Shown: positions 47,509-56,891 of the stretch, piece after piece
How the letters are laid out: the number at the start of each line of letters is the position of its first letter
How positions within the stretch are numbered: the first letter of the stretch is position 1
DNA from: an uncultured Campylobacterales bacterium
GTDB lineage: Bacteria; Campylobacterota; Campylobacteria; Campylobacterales; Arcobacteraceae
Reading direction: 5' to 3'
Length of the DNA stretch: 64,000 nucleotides
Assembly: GCA_947503785.1 (NCBI GenBank)
Contig: CANNFB010000002.1
Location: 62,001-126,000, forward strand
Notes under the pieces: model-generated
The model's database searches: none
What the model was told of the DNA's origin: nothing
The model's input: only the letters and a program-made list of their open reading frames with translations
Translations under genes and position numbers: made by a program

Positions 47509-48807
47509 TTATGAGAGATTTAAGTAATTTGATACAAAGTATAAACATAAGACACATACCACATACATTTTTAAAGCATAAAGAATATTTAATTTAAATA
47601 TTCTTTTACCTTCAACCTTATATCTAGCAACAATTGTAAGATTTAAACCACTAAAAGGAGACGTTGAAACTGTAGTAGACCAAGCCATTAAAAATGTAAT
47701 TGCTAGTAGAGTGTGATTTACACTTGACAAAAGATCTCCAATAATTGCTATTGTAATAATTGGATGAATACCTATAAAAGCTAAAAATATAAAAATAGCT
47801 AATAAAATTGAAGCAATAAACCAATCAAACTTTTCAAAGGGTAAAGATAAATCAAGTCCTATTAAAATTGAACCAATTGAAATACCAAACATTCCTGCTA
47901 CTAAAAAAAGTGACATTTCCATTTTCATATTTGGAAGGTCATTGTTTATATGATTTATAAACTTCTGTTTTGCCTTTTTTAAACCTTTTTTAATTGACAA
48001 AACAATTAAAGTAAGTAATATTGAAAAAGCTGCAACTAAGATAATCACTTTAATATCTGGATAAAAATGATTTGTAATTAATACTAAAAAAGCTAAACAA
48101 ATTGGTAAATACAAACTATTAAAAGAAAGAGGGTAACCTCTAAATTCATTTATATCTAAATCTTTATTTTTAATAATTTCATAATAAGAAATCAAAAATG
48201 TAACTATTGCTAAAAAGATTCCATTTATAAGTATTGTAGATGTTGATAAATTTGGAGCATAAGTAACAGCTGCTGCGAAAGCTACAAAAAAGGGTGACCA
48301 ATAAGCATCTGAAGCAAAAGCTCTTGTTAGAAGAATAATCTGTATATTTGTTAGTGGAGCTTTTTTATATAGTTTATCAGCTACTAAAATTAATGAAGAA
48401 AGATTTATAACAGAACCAAATAAATGAACACTTAAATATGTTTTTAAAAAGGAGTTTTTTCCTTTTGGCAATATATTTTGATTTATATGTTCTTGTTTTG
48501 GAATTGCAATCAGTCTTAAAAACCCAACACCTATTAGAAGTGTTAATAAGTATTGGTTTACTGCAAAAACTTTTATGATATTTACATCAAAATCATTTAT
48601 ATATGAAATGAAAAAAGATATAAAACTTAAAGAAAAAAGAATCAATAACATCTTTTTTTTCTTTATCGAAGAGAATAAAATAAAAAGAGCAAACCAAGCT
48701 AAAAGTCCTGAGTATATTAATAATTCAGAATTAAAAAAATATGAATAAAAAGTAGAGATAAAAGAAAGAAAAATTAATATTCCAGAGAAAGCTATAATTT
48801 TATTCAT
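47509..48807 (-). CDS. Polytopic membrane protein, probable IT-superfamily permease
   Basis: 432 aa with about 11-12 helices. Two polar re-entrant-like segments, TRAFASDAYWSPFFVAFAAA (about 166-185) and AWSTTVSTSPFSGLNLTIVA (about 379-398), resemble the paired SNT-type motifs of ion transporters (ArsB/NhaD/DASS class). No family is recognised with certainty. Located 6 bp after the EamA gene. Confidence 0.55.
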   Translation of the reverse strand: MNKIIAFSGILIFLSFISTFYSYFFNSELLIYSGLLAWFALFILFSSIKKKKMLLILFSLSFISFFISYINDFDVNIIKVFAVNQYLLTLLIGVGFLRLIAIPKQEHINQNILPKGKNSFLKTYLSVHLFGSVINLSSLILVADKLYKKAPLTNIQIILLTRAFASDAYWSPFFVAFAAAVTYAPNLSTSTILINGIFLAIVTFLISYYEIIKNKDLDINEFRGYPLSFNSLYLPICLAFLVLITNHFYPDIKVIILVAAFSILLTLIVLSIKKGLKKAKQKFINHINNDLPNMKMEMSLFLVAGMFGISIGSILIGLDLSLPFEKFDWFIASILLAIFIFLAFIGIHPIITIAIIGDLLSSVNHTLLAITFLMAWSTTVSTSPFSGLNLTIVARYKVEGKRIFKLNILYALKMYVVCVLCLYFVSNYLNLS

Positions 48808-48813
48808 TAAGAT

Positions 48814-49695
48814 TTATACCTTTTTTAAAAAAATTGATAGGTAAATACCAATTCCTATAAGCAAAATACCTGCAAGATGATAAGCTTCTAGTCTTTCTCC
48901 TAAAAATATATAAGCTAAGATTGCGCCAAATATTGGCATAAGATGTGTAAATTGTCCAGCTTTATTTGCTCCTATTTCAACAATAGAGATATTCCAAAAA
49001 TAAAATGCAAGTAAGGATGGGAAAATTACTATATAAATTAAAGAGTATAAAACCTCATCTTTTTGTAAAAAGCTTAATTCAAAACTGTATCCTAAAGAAA
49101 AATACACAATAGCAAGCACTAGTATTCCAATAAATACAGTAACACTTAAAAAATCAAAAGCATTTAATTCTTTTGGCTTAAACTTTAAAAGTACAGTATA
49201 CAAAGCCCAAGTTACACAAGCAATAAGTATCCATAAATCTCCACTTGTAAACTCTAAAGTGATAAAATTTTCTATATCACCTTTTAATATTAAAAATATT
49301 ACACCTAAAGTTGAAAGAAAAATTCCTATACTTTGTATCTTAGTGATTTTTGTATTTAAAATAATTGCAGATAATACAATAATCATAATAGGTATACTGG
49401 AATTTATCAATAATGCGTTGGTAGCTGTAGTAGTTTGCAAACCATAATATAATAATGTATTAAATGCAGAAACACCTAAAATAGAAAATACAATTATAAT
49501 AAAATACTCTTTTTTAAAAATCTTCATAATATACTTAAATCTATAAATGAAATATGGTAATAAAATTACTGCTACAAAAAACCATCTAAAAAAAGCTAGT
49601 TGTACAGGTTCAACTTCAGGTGAGATTAATCGTCCAAAGACAAAATTTCCAGACCAAAATAAAACGGTAAGGGTTAAGAATAAATAATATTTCAT
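48814..49695 (-). CDS. EamA/DMT-family transporter
   Basis: 293 aa with 10 helices from two EamA repeats (about 5-135 and 148-290). FWSGNFVFGRLI (13-24) and the second-repeat FLGERLEAYHLAGILLIGIGIY are typical of drug/metabolite exporters (RhaT/YdcZ-like). Substrate unknown. Divergent from the OprD-like porin. Confidence 0.85.
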   Translation of the reverse strand: MKYYLFLTLTVLFWSGNFVFGRLISPEVEPVQLAFFRWFFVAVILLPYFIYRFKYIMKIFKKEYFIIIVFSILGVSAFNTLLYYGLQTTTATNALLINSSIPIMIIVLSAIILNTKITKIQSIGIFLSTLGVIFLILKGDIENFITLEFTSGDLWILIACVTWALYTVLLKFKPKELNAFDFLSVTVFIGILVLAIVYFSLGYSFELSFLQKDEVLYSLIYIVIFPSLLAFYFWNISIVEIGANKAGQFTHLMPIFGAILAYIFLGERLEAYHLAGILLIGIGIYLSIFLKKV

Positions 49696-49811
49696 TTGGC
49701 TACTTTATTTTTTTTTATTATACATAAAAAAAGTCCTAAATAAGACTTGTATCTTTAATAATTTCAATACTTTTTATTGTAAATCTATATGATTATTAAA
49801 ATTACTAAAAT

Positions 49812-49844
49812 TGCGATTATTATGCGATTGTATTAAAGTATATT
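49812..49844 (+). promoter_or_regulatory. Promoter/operator of the OprD-like porin (shared element, copy 1)
   Basis: TGCGA at 49812-49816 and again at 49823-49827 (11 bp apart), then 11 bp to a -10 TATATT at 49839-49844. The same arrangement, same spacing and almost the same bases (N6 TTATTA vs TTTTTA; TTAAAG vs TTTAAAG before -10) occurs in front of dmpQ. As 7-mers, TGCGATT-N4-TGCGATT is a PhoB/OmpR-style repeat overlapping the -35 position. Confidence 0.65.
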
Positions 49845-49873
49845 AAATGTTGAACATAAATAAAAGGAATCAT

Positions 49874-51097
49874 ATGAAAAGAATTACAAAATTAAGTTTA
49901 GCTACGGTTGTTGCTCTAGCTTCGTTATCTACTGCTGCAAGTGCAAGTCAGAGTTTATCTGATGCATTTACAAATGGAAAAGTAAAAGGGGAAATCAAAG
50001 CTGTATACTCTGATTCTAATTTCTTAGGAAAAGCAAAATCTGATGATATTACAGTACTTGGCGGAAGTTTAGGCTATACAACAGGTTCATTTTATGGATT
50101 AACTGCTGGAGCTACATTTCAAACTTCTCATGTTTTAAATGAAGATAATAACAATGGTGTTTTTGCTAATGACTTAGATGCCTCAGGATCAGTTTTATCA
50201 GAAGCATATTTAGAATACCAATTAGCAAATACTAATATTAAAGCTGGTAGACAATTTATCTATACACCTTTAGTTAGTACAGCAATTGATGGAAAATCAT
50301 CAGAAAGTTTACTAAAAGATTCTTTTGAAGCTTATATGTTAACAAATACAGATATTCCTAATACTACTGCTTCGGTAGGATATATCTCAAAATATTTAGC
50401 AAAAACAGATGGAACGGGTGATGTTGGTGAGTCAGATGATTTATCGGGGACACATGATGATGCATATACAATTCTTCTAAAAAACAATTCTATTGAAAAC
50501 TTAACACTTCAGGCTCAATATCTTAAAATAAACAAAGAAAATTCTGGAAGTAAAGATATTAATATTACATATTTACAAACAGACTATACTATTGCAAATC
50601 AAACATTATCTGCACAATATGTAATGTCAAAAGATGACAATCAAGCTGCAGGGAAAGAAGATGGTGCAGCTTTTGGATTAAAGGCTACAGGTCCTTTAGG
50701 AATTTCTAACTTAGGGTATGTAGTTGCATTTAATACAAGTACTAAAGATGGGGATGTAAATACGGGTATTGGTGCTGGTACAAATGATACATTATTTACG
50801 TCAATTCCTGTAAATGGTGGTGGTGTTCCTGCTCGTGCAAATACTGATACTCTTGTTGGTGCAGTAGTTTTACCAATTGCAGGTATTACAACAATAGGAT
50901 ATTTAGGGCATTCTTGGTCTAATGGTGGACTAGGAGATGTATTAGCAACAGGTGCAATGGCAATTTACCCAATTAATAAAGATATTTTATTAAAAGTGAA
51001 TTATGAGCATGCTGAACTTGAGCATACTATTTTACCAGCAGGAATAGTTGAAGGAAATACTGACGTAACAAGAGTTTATTTATCATATAAATTCTAG
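49874..51097 (+). CDS. OprD-like outer-membrane porin
   Basis: Predicted substrate-specific beta-barrel channel of 407 aa. Signal peptide 1-24 (MKRITKLSLATVVALAS then ASA). The mature part starts QSLSDAFTNGKVKGEIKAVYSD, like Campylobacterota OprD-family porins (read in two parts), and ends with Phe (RVYLSYKF). I choose ATG 49874: AAAGGA lies 5 nt upstream, and the predicted transcript start (about 49851) lies after the ATG at 49847. Shared promoter element suggests it admits an aromatic compound or is induced with the phenol genes. Confidence 0.82.
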   Translation: MKRITKLSLATVVALASLSTAASASQSLSDAFTNGKVKGEIKAVYSDSNFLGKAKSDDITVLGGSLGYTTGSFYGLTAGATFQTSHVLNEDNNNGVFANDLDASGSVLSEAYLEYQLANTNIKAGRQFIYTPLVSTAIDGKSSESLLKDSFEAYMLTNTDIPNTTASVGYISKYLAKTDGTGDVGESDDLSGTHDDAYTILLKNNSIENLTLQAQYLKINKENSGSKDINITYLQTDYTIANQTLSAQYVMSKDDNQAAGKEDGAAFGLKATGPLGISNLGYVVAFNTSTKDGDVNTGIGAGTNDTLFTSIPVNGGGVPARANTDTLVGAVVLPIAGITTIGYLGHSWSNGGLGDVLATGAMAIYPINKDILLKVNYEHAELEHTILPAGIVEGNTDVTRVYLSYKF

Positions 51098-51144
51098 TAA
51101 CAAACAATTTACCATATAGCGCGCTTTCTTATGGTATTAAAATG

Positions 51145-51176
51145 AAAGGTAATTGTTATAAATACAATTACTTTTT
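51145..51176 (+). terminator. Terminator of the OprD-like porin
   Basis: Stem 51145-51156 / 51164-51175 (12 bp, one G-U), loop 7 nt, ending in a T-run. Located 48 bp after the porin stop. Confidence 0.75.
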
Positions 51177-51182
51177 ACTTCT

Positions 51183-51224
51183 AAAATATGTCCTTTTTTT
51201 CTCCTAATAAAAAGGACATATTTT
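51183..51224. terminator. Long perfect hairpin between the convergent porin and dmpD
   Basis: Perfect 16-bp arms (51183-51198 and 51209-51224) with a 10-nt loop; both outer ends are A/T runs, so it can act on both strands. It lies 45 bp past the dmpD stop and likely ends the catabolic operon. Confidence 0.7.
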
Positions 51225-51268
51225 ATTAAACTACTTAAAAAATCAAACTTCTTTTTCTCTTATGTTAA

Positions 51269-52090
51269 TTATTTTTCACAAAAAAAGTCTAATAGAAGTT
51301 TATTAAATCTTGTATTATGTTCAATTTGACTCCAATGCCCACACTCTCCAAAACTATGTAGTTGTGATTTTGTGATTAAGTGATGTAGTCTTACTGAGTT
51401 TTCAAAAGGAATAACTTTATCATCTCTTCCATGAATAATTAAAGTATCTTTATCAATTTTTGCAATTTCACTTTCATTACTTGCCATTGCTACAACCGAA
51501 GTTTGTCTAGGAGAGGGAAACATAGAACCAAATGATTCTTGAAAACCAGGTCTAATACTTGCATCATATCTCATTTTTGCTAGCTCATCAGTTACTAAAA
51601 CTCTTGAATAAGCAAAAGTATCAAGTAGTGATTTCATATTTTCTAAACTAGGAGTATAGCCCCAAGCTTGCTCAAGACCATCAGTAATTTCAAAATCTAC
51701 ACCCATTGAACCCATGAGAACAATTTTATCAAATCTTTTTGGATATTTTATACATAAGGCTAAAGCTAAAGCTCCACCAAAAGAGTTACCTACTAAATTT
51801 GTTTTTTCAATACCTAAAGCATCCATTAAATCAATTGTTTGCTTAACCCAAACATCCATATTATATGTCATATCTTTAGGTCTATCTGAAAAACCAAAAC
51901 CTGCCATATCAGGAGCAATTACTCTAAATTTTTCAGATAATGAAGGCATACATAAACGCCAATTTGCAAATGCTGAAACGCCAGGTCCTGAACCATGAAT
52001 AAACATAATAGGTTCACCTTCTCCTAAATCATGATAGTTTGTATTAAAACTTCCTGTTTTTATATTTTTTGCTATTTCTGGATTTGACAT
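51269..52090 (-). CDS. dmpD: 2-hydroxymuconic semialdehyde hydrolase
   Basis: Alpha/beta hydrolase of the meta-cleavage pathway; it hydrolyses the ring-cleavage product to 2-hydroxypentadienoate and formate (or an acid for substituted substrates). Nucleophile Ser in LVGNSFGGALAL (about 100-111), Asp in HGRDDKVIPF, His in CGHWSQIEH. N-terminal HGSGPGVSAFANWR is the oxyanion-region signature of DmpD/XylF. 273 aa. It is the last gene of the operon here, not next to dmpC as in Pseudomonas. Confidence 0.9.
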   Translation of the reverse strand: MSNPEIAKNIKTGSFNTNYHDLGEGEPIMFIHGSGPGVSAFANWRLCMPSLSEKFRVIAPDMAGFGFSDRPKDMTYNMDVWVKQTIDLMDALGIEKTNLVGNSFGGALALALCIKYPKRFDKIVLMGSMGVDFEITDGLEQAWGYTPSLENMKSLLDTFAYSRVLVTDELAKMRYDASIRPGFQESFGSMFPSPRQTSVVAMASNESEIAKIDKDTLIIHGRDDKVIPFENSVRLHHLITKSQLHSFGECGHWSQIEHNTRFNKLLLDFFCEK

Positions 52091-52124
52091 ATTTTTTCCT
52101 TGTTTTAATTTAATTTTTAATCTC

Positions 52125-53138
52125 TTATTTCTCTAAAGCAAATTCTTTTGCTAAAAGTTCGTATGATTTTTTTCTTTTTTCAAAAGAATAAGTAACATTT
52201 ACTATCATCACTTCATCAACCTCATACTCTTTTGCTAATTTTTCTATTTGTTCTTTACACTGTGCAGGTGTTCCTAAAATCATAGAATTTAAAGTTTCAT
52301 GATAATATGCTTTATCTTCAAAGCTTAATTTTTCATATAATTTTTTTATATTTTTAGGACTTTGAAAAGCATCTCTTTTAGGATGTCTAAAAGCTTGTAC
52401 TTTCCAATATGTATGAGAACTTGCAAGTTCAATTGCTTCTTCTTTTGTATTGGCACAAATACAAGCAACAGCAATCATAGCTTTTGGTTTTTTGAAGTTT
52501 TTTGAAGGAGTGAAATTATTTTTATATGAAGCCATGATTTGAGTAGGTCTATCATGAGTTCCTATAAAAAGTGCTAAACAAAATCCAGCACCAAGTCGTC
52601 CTGCTAAGACACTACTTCCATCACTAGAACCTAGTAAATAAACAGGAGTTGAATCAACTCCTTTTGGAGATAAATTAACTCCATGAAAATAATCATCAAT
52701 AGGAACTTTGTCATCTAAATAGTTTATAAGTTCATATGCCTTTTGAGTATAGTCACCACTATTTGAATTATGTAAAGCACGTGCTGCTAAAAAATTAGCA
52801 CCACTAGCTCGTCCAATCCCTAAGTCAATTCTATTATTGTGTAATGCACTTAAAGTATTAAAAGTTTCCGCAACCTTAAAAGAGCTATAGTGATTTAGCA
52901 TTACTCCACCACTTCCAACTCTTATTTTTGAAGTAGCATTTGCTACAGAACTTACCATAATTTCTGGATTTGCACTTGCATAACCAGGAGTATCATGATG
53001 TTCTGCACACCAATATCTATAATAACCTGAGGCCTCACAAGAAACTGCAAGTTTTATAGTATCAAAGAGACCTTCTTTTGGCTCTTTATCATCATGAATT
53101 GGTGACTGATCAAGTACACTTAACTTCAATAAAGACAT
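52125..53138 (-). CDS. LLM-class flavin-dependent oxidoreductase (MsnO8-like)
   Basis: Luciferase-like TIM-barrel protein of 337 aa. LKLSVLDQSPI (5-15), YYRYWCAEHHDTPGYAS (about 39-55) and RVGSGGVMLNHYS (about 74-86) fit the LLM/MsnO8 subgroup that uses reduced FMN and O2. Such genes are not part of classical dmp or xyl operons. Its place between dmpI and dmpD (gaps 8 and 34 bp, same strand) suggests co-transcription and perhaps action on an aromatic or aldehyde side product. Substrate unknown. Confidence 0.82.
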   Translation of the reverse strand: MSLLKLSVLDQSPIHDDKEPKEGLFDTIKLAVSCEASGYYRYWCAEHHDTPGYASANPEIMVSSVANATSKIRVGSGGVMLNHYSSFKVAETFNTLSALHNNRIDLGIGRASGANFLAARALHNSNSGDYTQKAYELINYLDDKVPIDDYFHGVNLSPKGVDSTPVYLLGSSDGSSVLAGRLGAGFCLALFIGTHDRPTQIMASYKNNFTPSKNFKKPKAMIAVACICANTKEEAIELASSHTYWKVQAFRHPKRDAFQSPKNIKKLYEKLSFEDKAYYHETLNSMILGTPAQCKEQIEKLAKEYEVDEVMIVNVTYSFEKRKKSYELLAKEFALEK

Positions 53139-53146
53139 GACTTTTA

Positions 53147-53338
53147 CTATCTACCCATCTTTTTTACACTTTGACCTGCTATTCCAAAATGTTGTTTAGG
53201 CATTTCATTTAAAATAACACGTACATTTGCAACAGGAGCATCTATTGCTTCATGAATTGCAAGAGTAACTTTTTCTATTAGTTTCTCTTTTTGTTCATCA
53301 CTTCTACCTTCAACAATATTAATTGTAGCTATTGGCAT
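53147..53338 (-). CDS. dmpI: 4-oxalocrotonate tautomerase
   Basis: 63-aa subunit of a hexameric enzyme that isomerises 2-hydroxymuconate to 2-oxo-3-hexenedioate. After Met removal the catalytic Pro1 is exposed (PIATINIVEGRS), with Arg11 in EGRS and Arg39 in NVRVILNE, the known active-site pattern. Gap of 30 bp from dmpH. Confidence 0.93.
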   Translation of the reverse strand: MPIATINIVEGRSDEQKEKLIEKVTLAIHEAIDAPVANVRVILNEMPKQHFGIAGQSVKKMGR

Positions 53339-53368
53339 ATTTTGTCCTTTTATTTTGTAGGGTAAAGC

Positions 53369-54157
53369 TTATATAAACTTCATTGTTAATGTACCTAAGT
53401 CTTGAAACTTAACCGTAACATTATCGCCTTTTTTTACACTCATTGCAGCTGTAATTGCCCCAGATAGAATATATGAACCAGCTTTAAGTGTTTCACCACG
53501 CTCACCCATCATATTTGCAAGCATTGCAATTGCAGTTGCAGGGTGACCAAGTACAGCAGCACCAGCGCCTAGTTGTACCACTTCTCCATTAATTTCCATT
53601 ACAACACCAAGTGTTTTAAGATCAAGATCTTTAATATCTCTCATTCTTCCACCTGTTACATATCTTGAAGATGAAGAGTTATCTGCAATTACTGATTTTA
53701 AATCAAATTTAAAATCTTTATATCTTGAATCAATAATTTCAACAGCAGGCATTACAAAATCTGTTGCAGCTAAAACATCACCAATATGACATCCAGGTCC
53801 TGTTAAATCATCTTTTAAAATAAATGCAATTTCAGCTTCAACTTTTGGGTGAATTAATTCATCAATAGGAATTTCAGCACCATCACCATATGCAAAATAA
53901 TCTGCTAGATAACCATAACAAGGATTAGGAACACCCATCTGCTTCATTTTAGCTTGAGAAGTAAGACCCATTTTCATACCTACTATTTTAGTACCTCTAG
54001 CTTCTTTGTTTGCTCTTGCTTTCCATTGAATATCATATGCATCTTCATATGTCATTTCTGGATAATCATCAGTAATTTTAGTAATTTCAAAAGCTTCTAC
54101 TTCAGCTTTTTCACAATGAATTGCTAATTTTTCAATTGTTGCTTTATCTAATGCCAT
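53369..54157 (-). CDS. dmpH: 2-oxo-3-hexenedioate (4-oxalocrotonate) decarboxylase
   Basis: Mg-dependent decarboxylase giving 2-hydroxypentadienoate. I start it at 54157 ([12 protein letters not shown]), with AAAAGGA upstream and a one-base TAATG overlap with dmpG; the longer reading frame upstream has no ribosome site. 262 aa. Conserved FAH-like metal residues in HPKVEAEIAF and PAVEIIDSRY. It is a paralogue of dmpE, and the two normally form a complex. Confidence 0.9.
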   Translation of the reverse strand: MALDKATIEKLAIHCEKAEVEAFEITKITDDYPEMTYEDAYDIQWKARANKEARGTKIVGMKMGLTSQAKMKQMGVPNPCYGYLADYFAYGDGAEIPIDELIHPKVEAEIAFILKDDLTGPGCHIGDVLAATDFVMPAVEIIDSRYKDFKFDLKSVIADNSSSSRYVTGGRMRDIKDLDLKTLGVVMEINGEVVQLGAGAAVLGHPATAIAMLANMMGERGETLKAGSYILSGAITAAMSVKKGDNVTVKFQDLGTLTMKFI

Positions 54158-55185
54158 TATATTAATCCTTTTGCTCTTGCCATTTCCATAGCACAATCAT
54201 CAATCATATCTTCTTGACCACCAATCATTCCTCTTTTTCCTAATTCAACTAAAAGAGTTCTTGCATCAATACCATATTTTGCTTCAGCACGACGCGCGAA
54301 TAAAAGAAAAGAAGAATAAACACCAGCATATCCTAATGTTAAAGAGTCTCTAGAAATTCTAGTTGGTTTACCCATAATAGGAAGTGCAATATCTTCAGCA
54401 GCATCTTCAATCATGTCTAAATCAACACCTGTTTCAACACCCATTCTATTACAAACAGCTACTAAAACTTCTGTTGCAGTATTTCCAGAACCTGCTCCAA
54501 AACCTGCTAATGAAGCATCAATTCTTGTTGCTCCTGCTTCTATTGCAGCCAATGAATTAGCAACCCCCATAGACATATTATTATGACCGTGAAATCCAAG
54601 CTCAATTTCGTCTCCAAACTCTTTTTTAAGTGCAGCTATTCGTGAACTAACCATATCAGGTAATAAATAACCAGCTGAATCTGTAGCATAAATACAATTA
54701 GCACCATAAGAAACCATTTTTCTAGCTTCCTCAACTAATCTTTTTTCATCTACCATATGTGCCATCATTAAAAAACCAACAGTATCAAGTTTCATTCCAA
54801 CTGCAGCTTTTATATGTTGTGCTGAACAATCTGCTTCAGTACAATGAGTTGCTACTCTTACAGTTGTAATACCATGATCAACTGCTCTTTCTAAATCTTT
54901 TACAATTCCAATTCCAGGAAGTAAAAGCGCAGAAATTTTTGCTTGAGTCATATTTGGAACAACTGCATCTAACCACTCTTCATCTGTATGTAAACCATAA
55001 CCATAATTTAATGATGAACCACCTAATCCATCTCCATGTGTTACTTCAATCATTGGAACACCAGCTTTATCCATTGCAGTTGACATTGCAGTCATTTGAT
55101 CAAGTGTAAACTGATGTCTAACAGAGTGCATTCCATCTCTTAAAGACATGTCATGTACTGTAATTTTTTTACCTTTTAAATCCAT
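54157..55185 (-). CDS. dmpG: 4-hydroxy-2-oxovalerate aldolase
   Basis: TIM-barrel Mn aldolase that splits 4-hydroxy-2-oxovalerate into pyruvate and acetaldehyde. Metal ligand Asp in [15 protein letters not shown] (about 10-24), metal His pair in [13 protein letters not shown]. 342 aa, usual size. DmpG channels acetaldehyde directly to DmpF. Begins 2 bp after dmpF. Confidence 0.95.
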   Translation of the reverse strand: MDLKGKKITVHDMSLRDGMHSVRHQFTLDQMTAMSTAMDKAGVPMIEVTHGDGLGGSSLNYGYGLHTDEEWLDAVVPNMTQAKISALLLPGIGIVKDLERAVDHGITTVRVATHCTEADCSAQHIKAAVGMKLDTVGFLMMAHMVDEKRLVEEARKMVSYGANCIYATDSAGYLLPDMVSSRIAALKKEFGDEIELGFHGHNNMSMGVANSLAAIEAGATRIDASLAGFGAGSGNTATEVLVAVCNRMGVETGVDLDMIEDAAEDIALPIMGKPTRISRDSLTLGYAGVYSSFLLFARRAEAKYGIDARTLLVELGKRGMIGGQEDMIDDCAMEMARAKGLI

Positions 55186-55187
55186 CT

Positions 55188-56075
55188 TTAAACTCCTGCT
55201 TTGATTTTTTCAGCCATTTGTTCTGCAATATTAGTTGCTGCGGCTGTAATAATGTCAAGATTTCCTGCAAATTTAGGTAAATAATCACCTAAGCCTTCAA
55301 CCTCTAACCAAATTGTAATTTTATTTCCATCAAATACAGGTCCATTTTTTAAAGTATAACCAGGAACAAATTTTTGAACTTCTTTAACCATGTCGTTAAC
55401 TGATTTGATTATCGCTTCTTGATTTGGTGTTTGCGTAGTTTGACAATGAACAGTATCTCTCATCATTAAAGGTGGCTCAGCAGGATTTAGAATAATAATT
55501 GCTTTACCTTTTTTAGCACCACCAACTACTTCAATTCCAAGTTTTGTAGTTTCTGTAAACTCATCAATATTAGCACGTGTTCCAGGACCTGCTGACTTTG
55601 AAGCAGCTGTTGCAATAATTTCTGCATATTCAACTTCTTGAACACTTGAAACTGCTGCAATCATAGGAATAGTAGCTTGTCCACCACAAGTTACCATATT
55701 TACATTTTGTGCATCTTGTTCTAAAAGTTCTTTCATATTTACTGATGGTACACAAAAAGGTCCAATTGCAGCAGGAGTTAAGTCAATAACTTTTACACCT
55801 AATTCTGCTAATTTTCTATTATTTTCACCGTGAACATAAGCAGATGTTGCATCAAAAGCAATCATTACTTCATCTTCTTTAATAAAAGGTAATAATCCAT
55901 CAACACCATCTGCTGTGATTTTCATTCCAGCTTCTTTGGCTTTTTTTAATCCATCAGATTCGGGATCTATTCCTACCATCCATAAAGGATTTAAAATTTC
56001 ACTTCTTTGTAATTTAAACATTAAGTCTGTTCCAATATTTCCAGACCCAATTAATGCACAATTAATTTTTTTCAT
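55188..56075 (-). CDS. dmpF: Acetaldehyde dehydrogenase (acylating)
   Basis: Turns acetaldehyde, NAD+ and CoA into acetyl-CoA. I choose the start 56075 ([18 protein letters not shown]): a strong GGAAAGGAAAG precedes it, and it places the NAD loop GSGNIG near residue 10. Catalytic Cys in [11 protein letters not shown]. 295 aa, as in Pseudomonas DmpF (~312). Confidence 0.94.
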   Translation of the reverse strand: MKKINCALIGSGNIGTDLMFKLQRSEILNPLWMVGIDPESDGLKKAKEAGMKITADGVDGLLPFIKEDEVMIAFDATSAYVHGENNRKLAELGVKVIDLTPAAIGPFCVPSVNMKELLEQDAQNVNMVTCGGQATIPMIAAVSSVQEVEYAEIIATAASKSAGPGTRANIDEFTETTKLGIEVVGGAKKGKAIIILNPAEPPLMMRDTVHCQTTQTPNQEAIIKSVNDMVKEVQKFVPGYTLKNGPVFDGNKITIWLEVEGLGDYLPKFAGNLDIITAAATNIAEQMAEKIKAGV

Positions 56076-56091
56076 ATCTTTCCTTTCCTCT

Positions 56092-56880
56092 TTATACAAA
56101 TCTACAAGAAGCAGAACCAATTCCACCTACATTAATAGTCATATTATCACCTGCTTTAATAGTAACCATTGCACATAAAGCACCAGATAGAATAACTTCG
56201 CCAGCTTTTAAACCAACACCAAAAGAACCTAATGTATTAGCAAGCCATACAACTGCATTTACAGGACTTCCAAGTGCTGCTGCACCTGCACCTGTGTGTA
56301 ATAATTCACCATTAGATTCAAGAGTCATACCACAAGTTGTTAAATCAACATCTCTTGGATCTACTCCTTTTCCACCAAATACTATATATCCACAAGAAGC
56401 ATTATCCGAAACCGTATCTTGTACTTTAATTTTCCAATCTTTAATTCTTGAATCAACTATTTCAAAACAAGGCATTACAAATTTTGTTGCTCTTAAAACA
56501 TCAGCAGTAGTAACGCCAGGTCCCATTAAGTCTTCTTTTAGAACAAAGGCAATTTCACCTTCAGCTTTTGGTTGAATCATGCCATTTGTAACATCTATTT
56601 CATCACCATCTGAATAAATCATATCAGATAAAAGGTAACCAAAGTCAGGCTGATGAACACCTAACATATCCATTACTACTTTTGATGTAACACCTATTTT
56701 TTTACCAATAATCTTTACACCATCTTCTTTAATTCTTCTTTGTATAAAATGGTCTTGAATTGCATATGCATCTTCAATAGTAATATCAGCTTCTCTTGAA
56801 GTAATAGGTTCTATTACAGAATTAGACTTTAATGCTTCGTAAAGTTCATTTCCATATTTTTCTATTTTTAATTGTTCCAT
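56092..56880 (-). CDS. dmpE: 2-oxopent-4-enoate (2-hydroxypentadienoate) hydratase
   Basis: Adds water to 2-hydroxypenta-2,4-dienoate giving 4-hydroxy-2-oxovalerate. 262 aa, FAH-like fold; metal residues in [13 protein letters not shown] and [28 protein letters not shown] is the typical N-terminal helix. 11 bp after dmpC and 16 bp before dmpF. Confidence 0.92.
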   Translation of the reverse strand: MEQLKIEKYGNELYEALKSNSVIEPITSREADITIEDAYAIQDHFIQRRIKEDGVKIIGKKIGVTSKVVMDMLGVHQPDFGYLLSDMIYSDGDEIDVTNGMIQPKAEGEIAFVLKEDLMGPGVTTADVLRATKFVMPCFEIVDSRIKDWKIKVQDTVSDNASCGYIVFGGKGVDPRDVDLTTCGMTLESNGELLHTGAGAAALGSPVNAVVWLANTLGSFGVGLKAGEVILSGALCAMVTIKAGDNMTINVGGIGSASCRFV

Positions 56881-56891
56881 ATTTTAATTCC

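Noticed and set aside
54158-54196. Upstream start for dmpH giving 13 extra residues
   Set aside because: No ribosome site, overlaps dmpG, and the family starts at the MALDK-type Met with AAAAGGA upstream.
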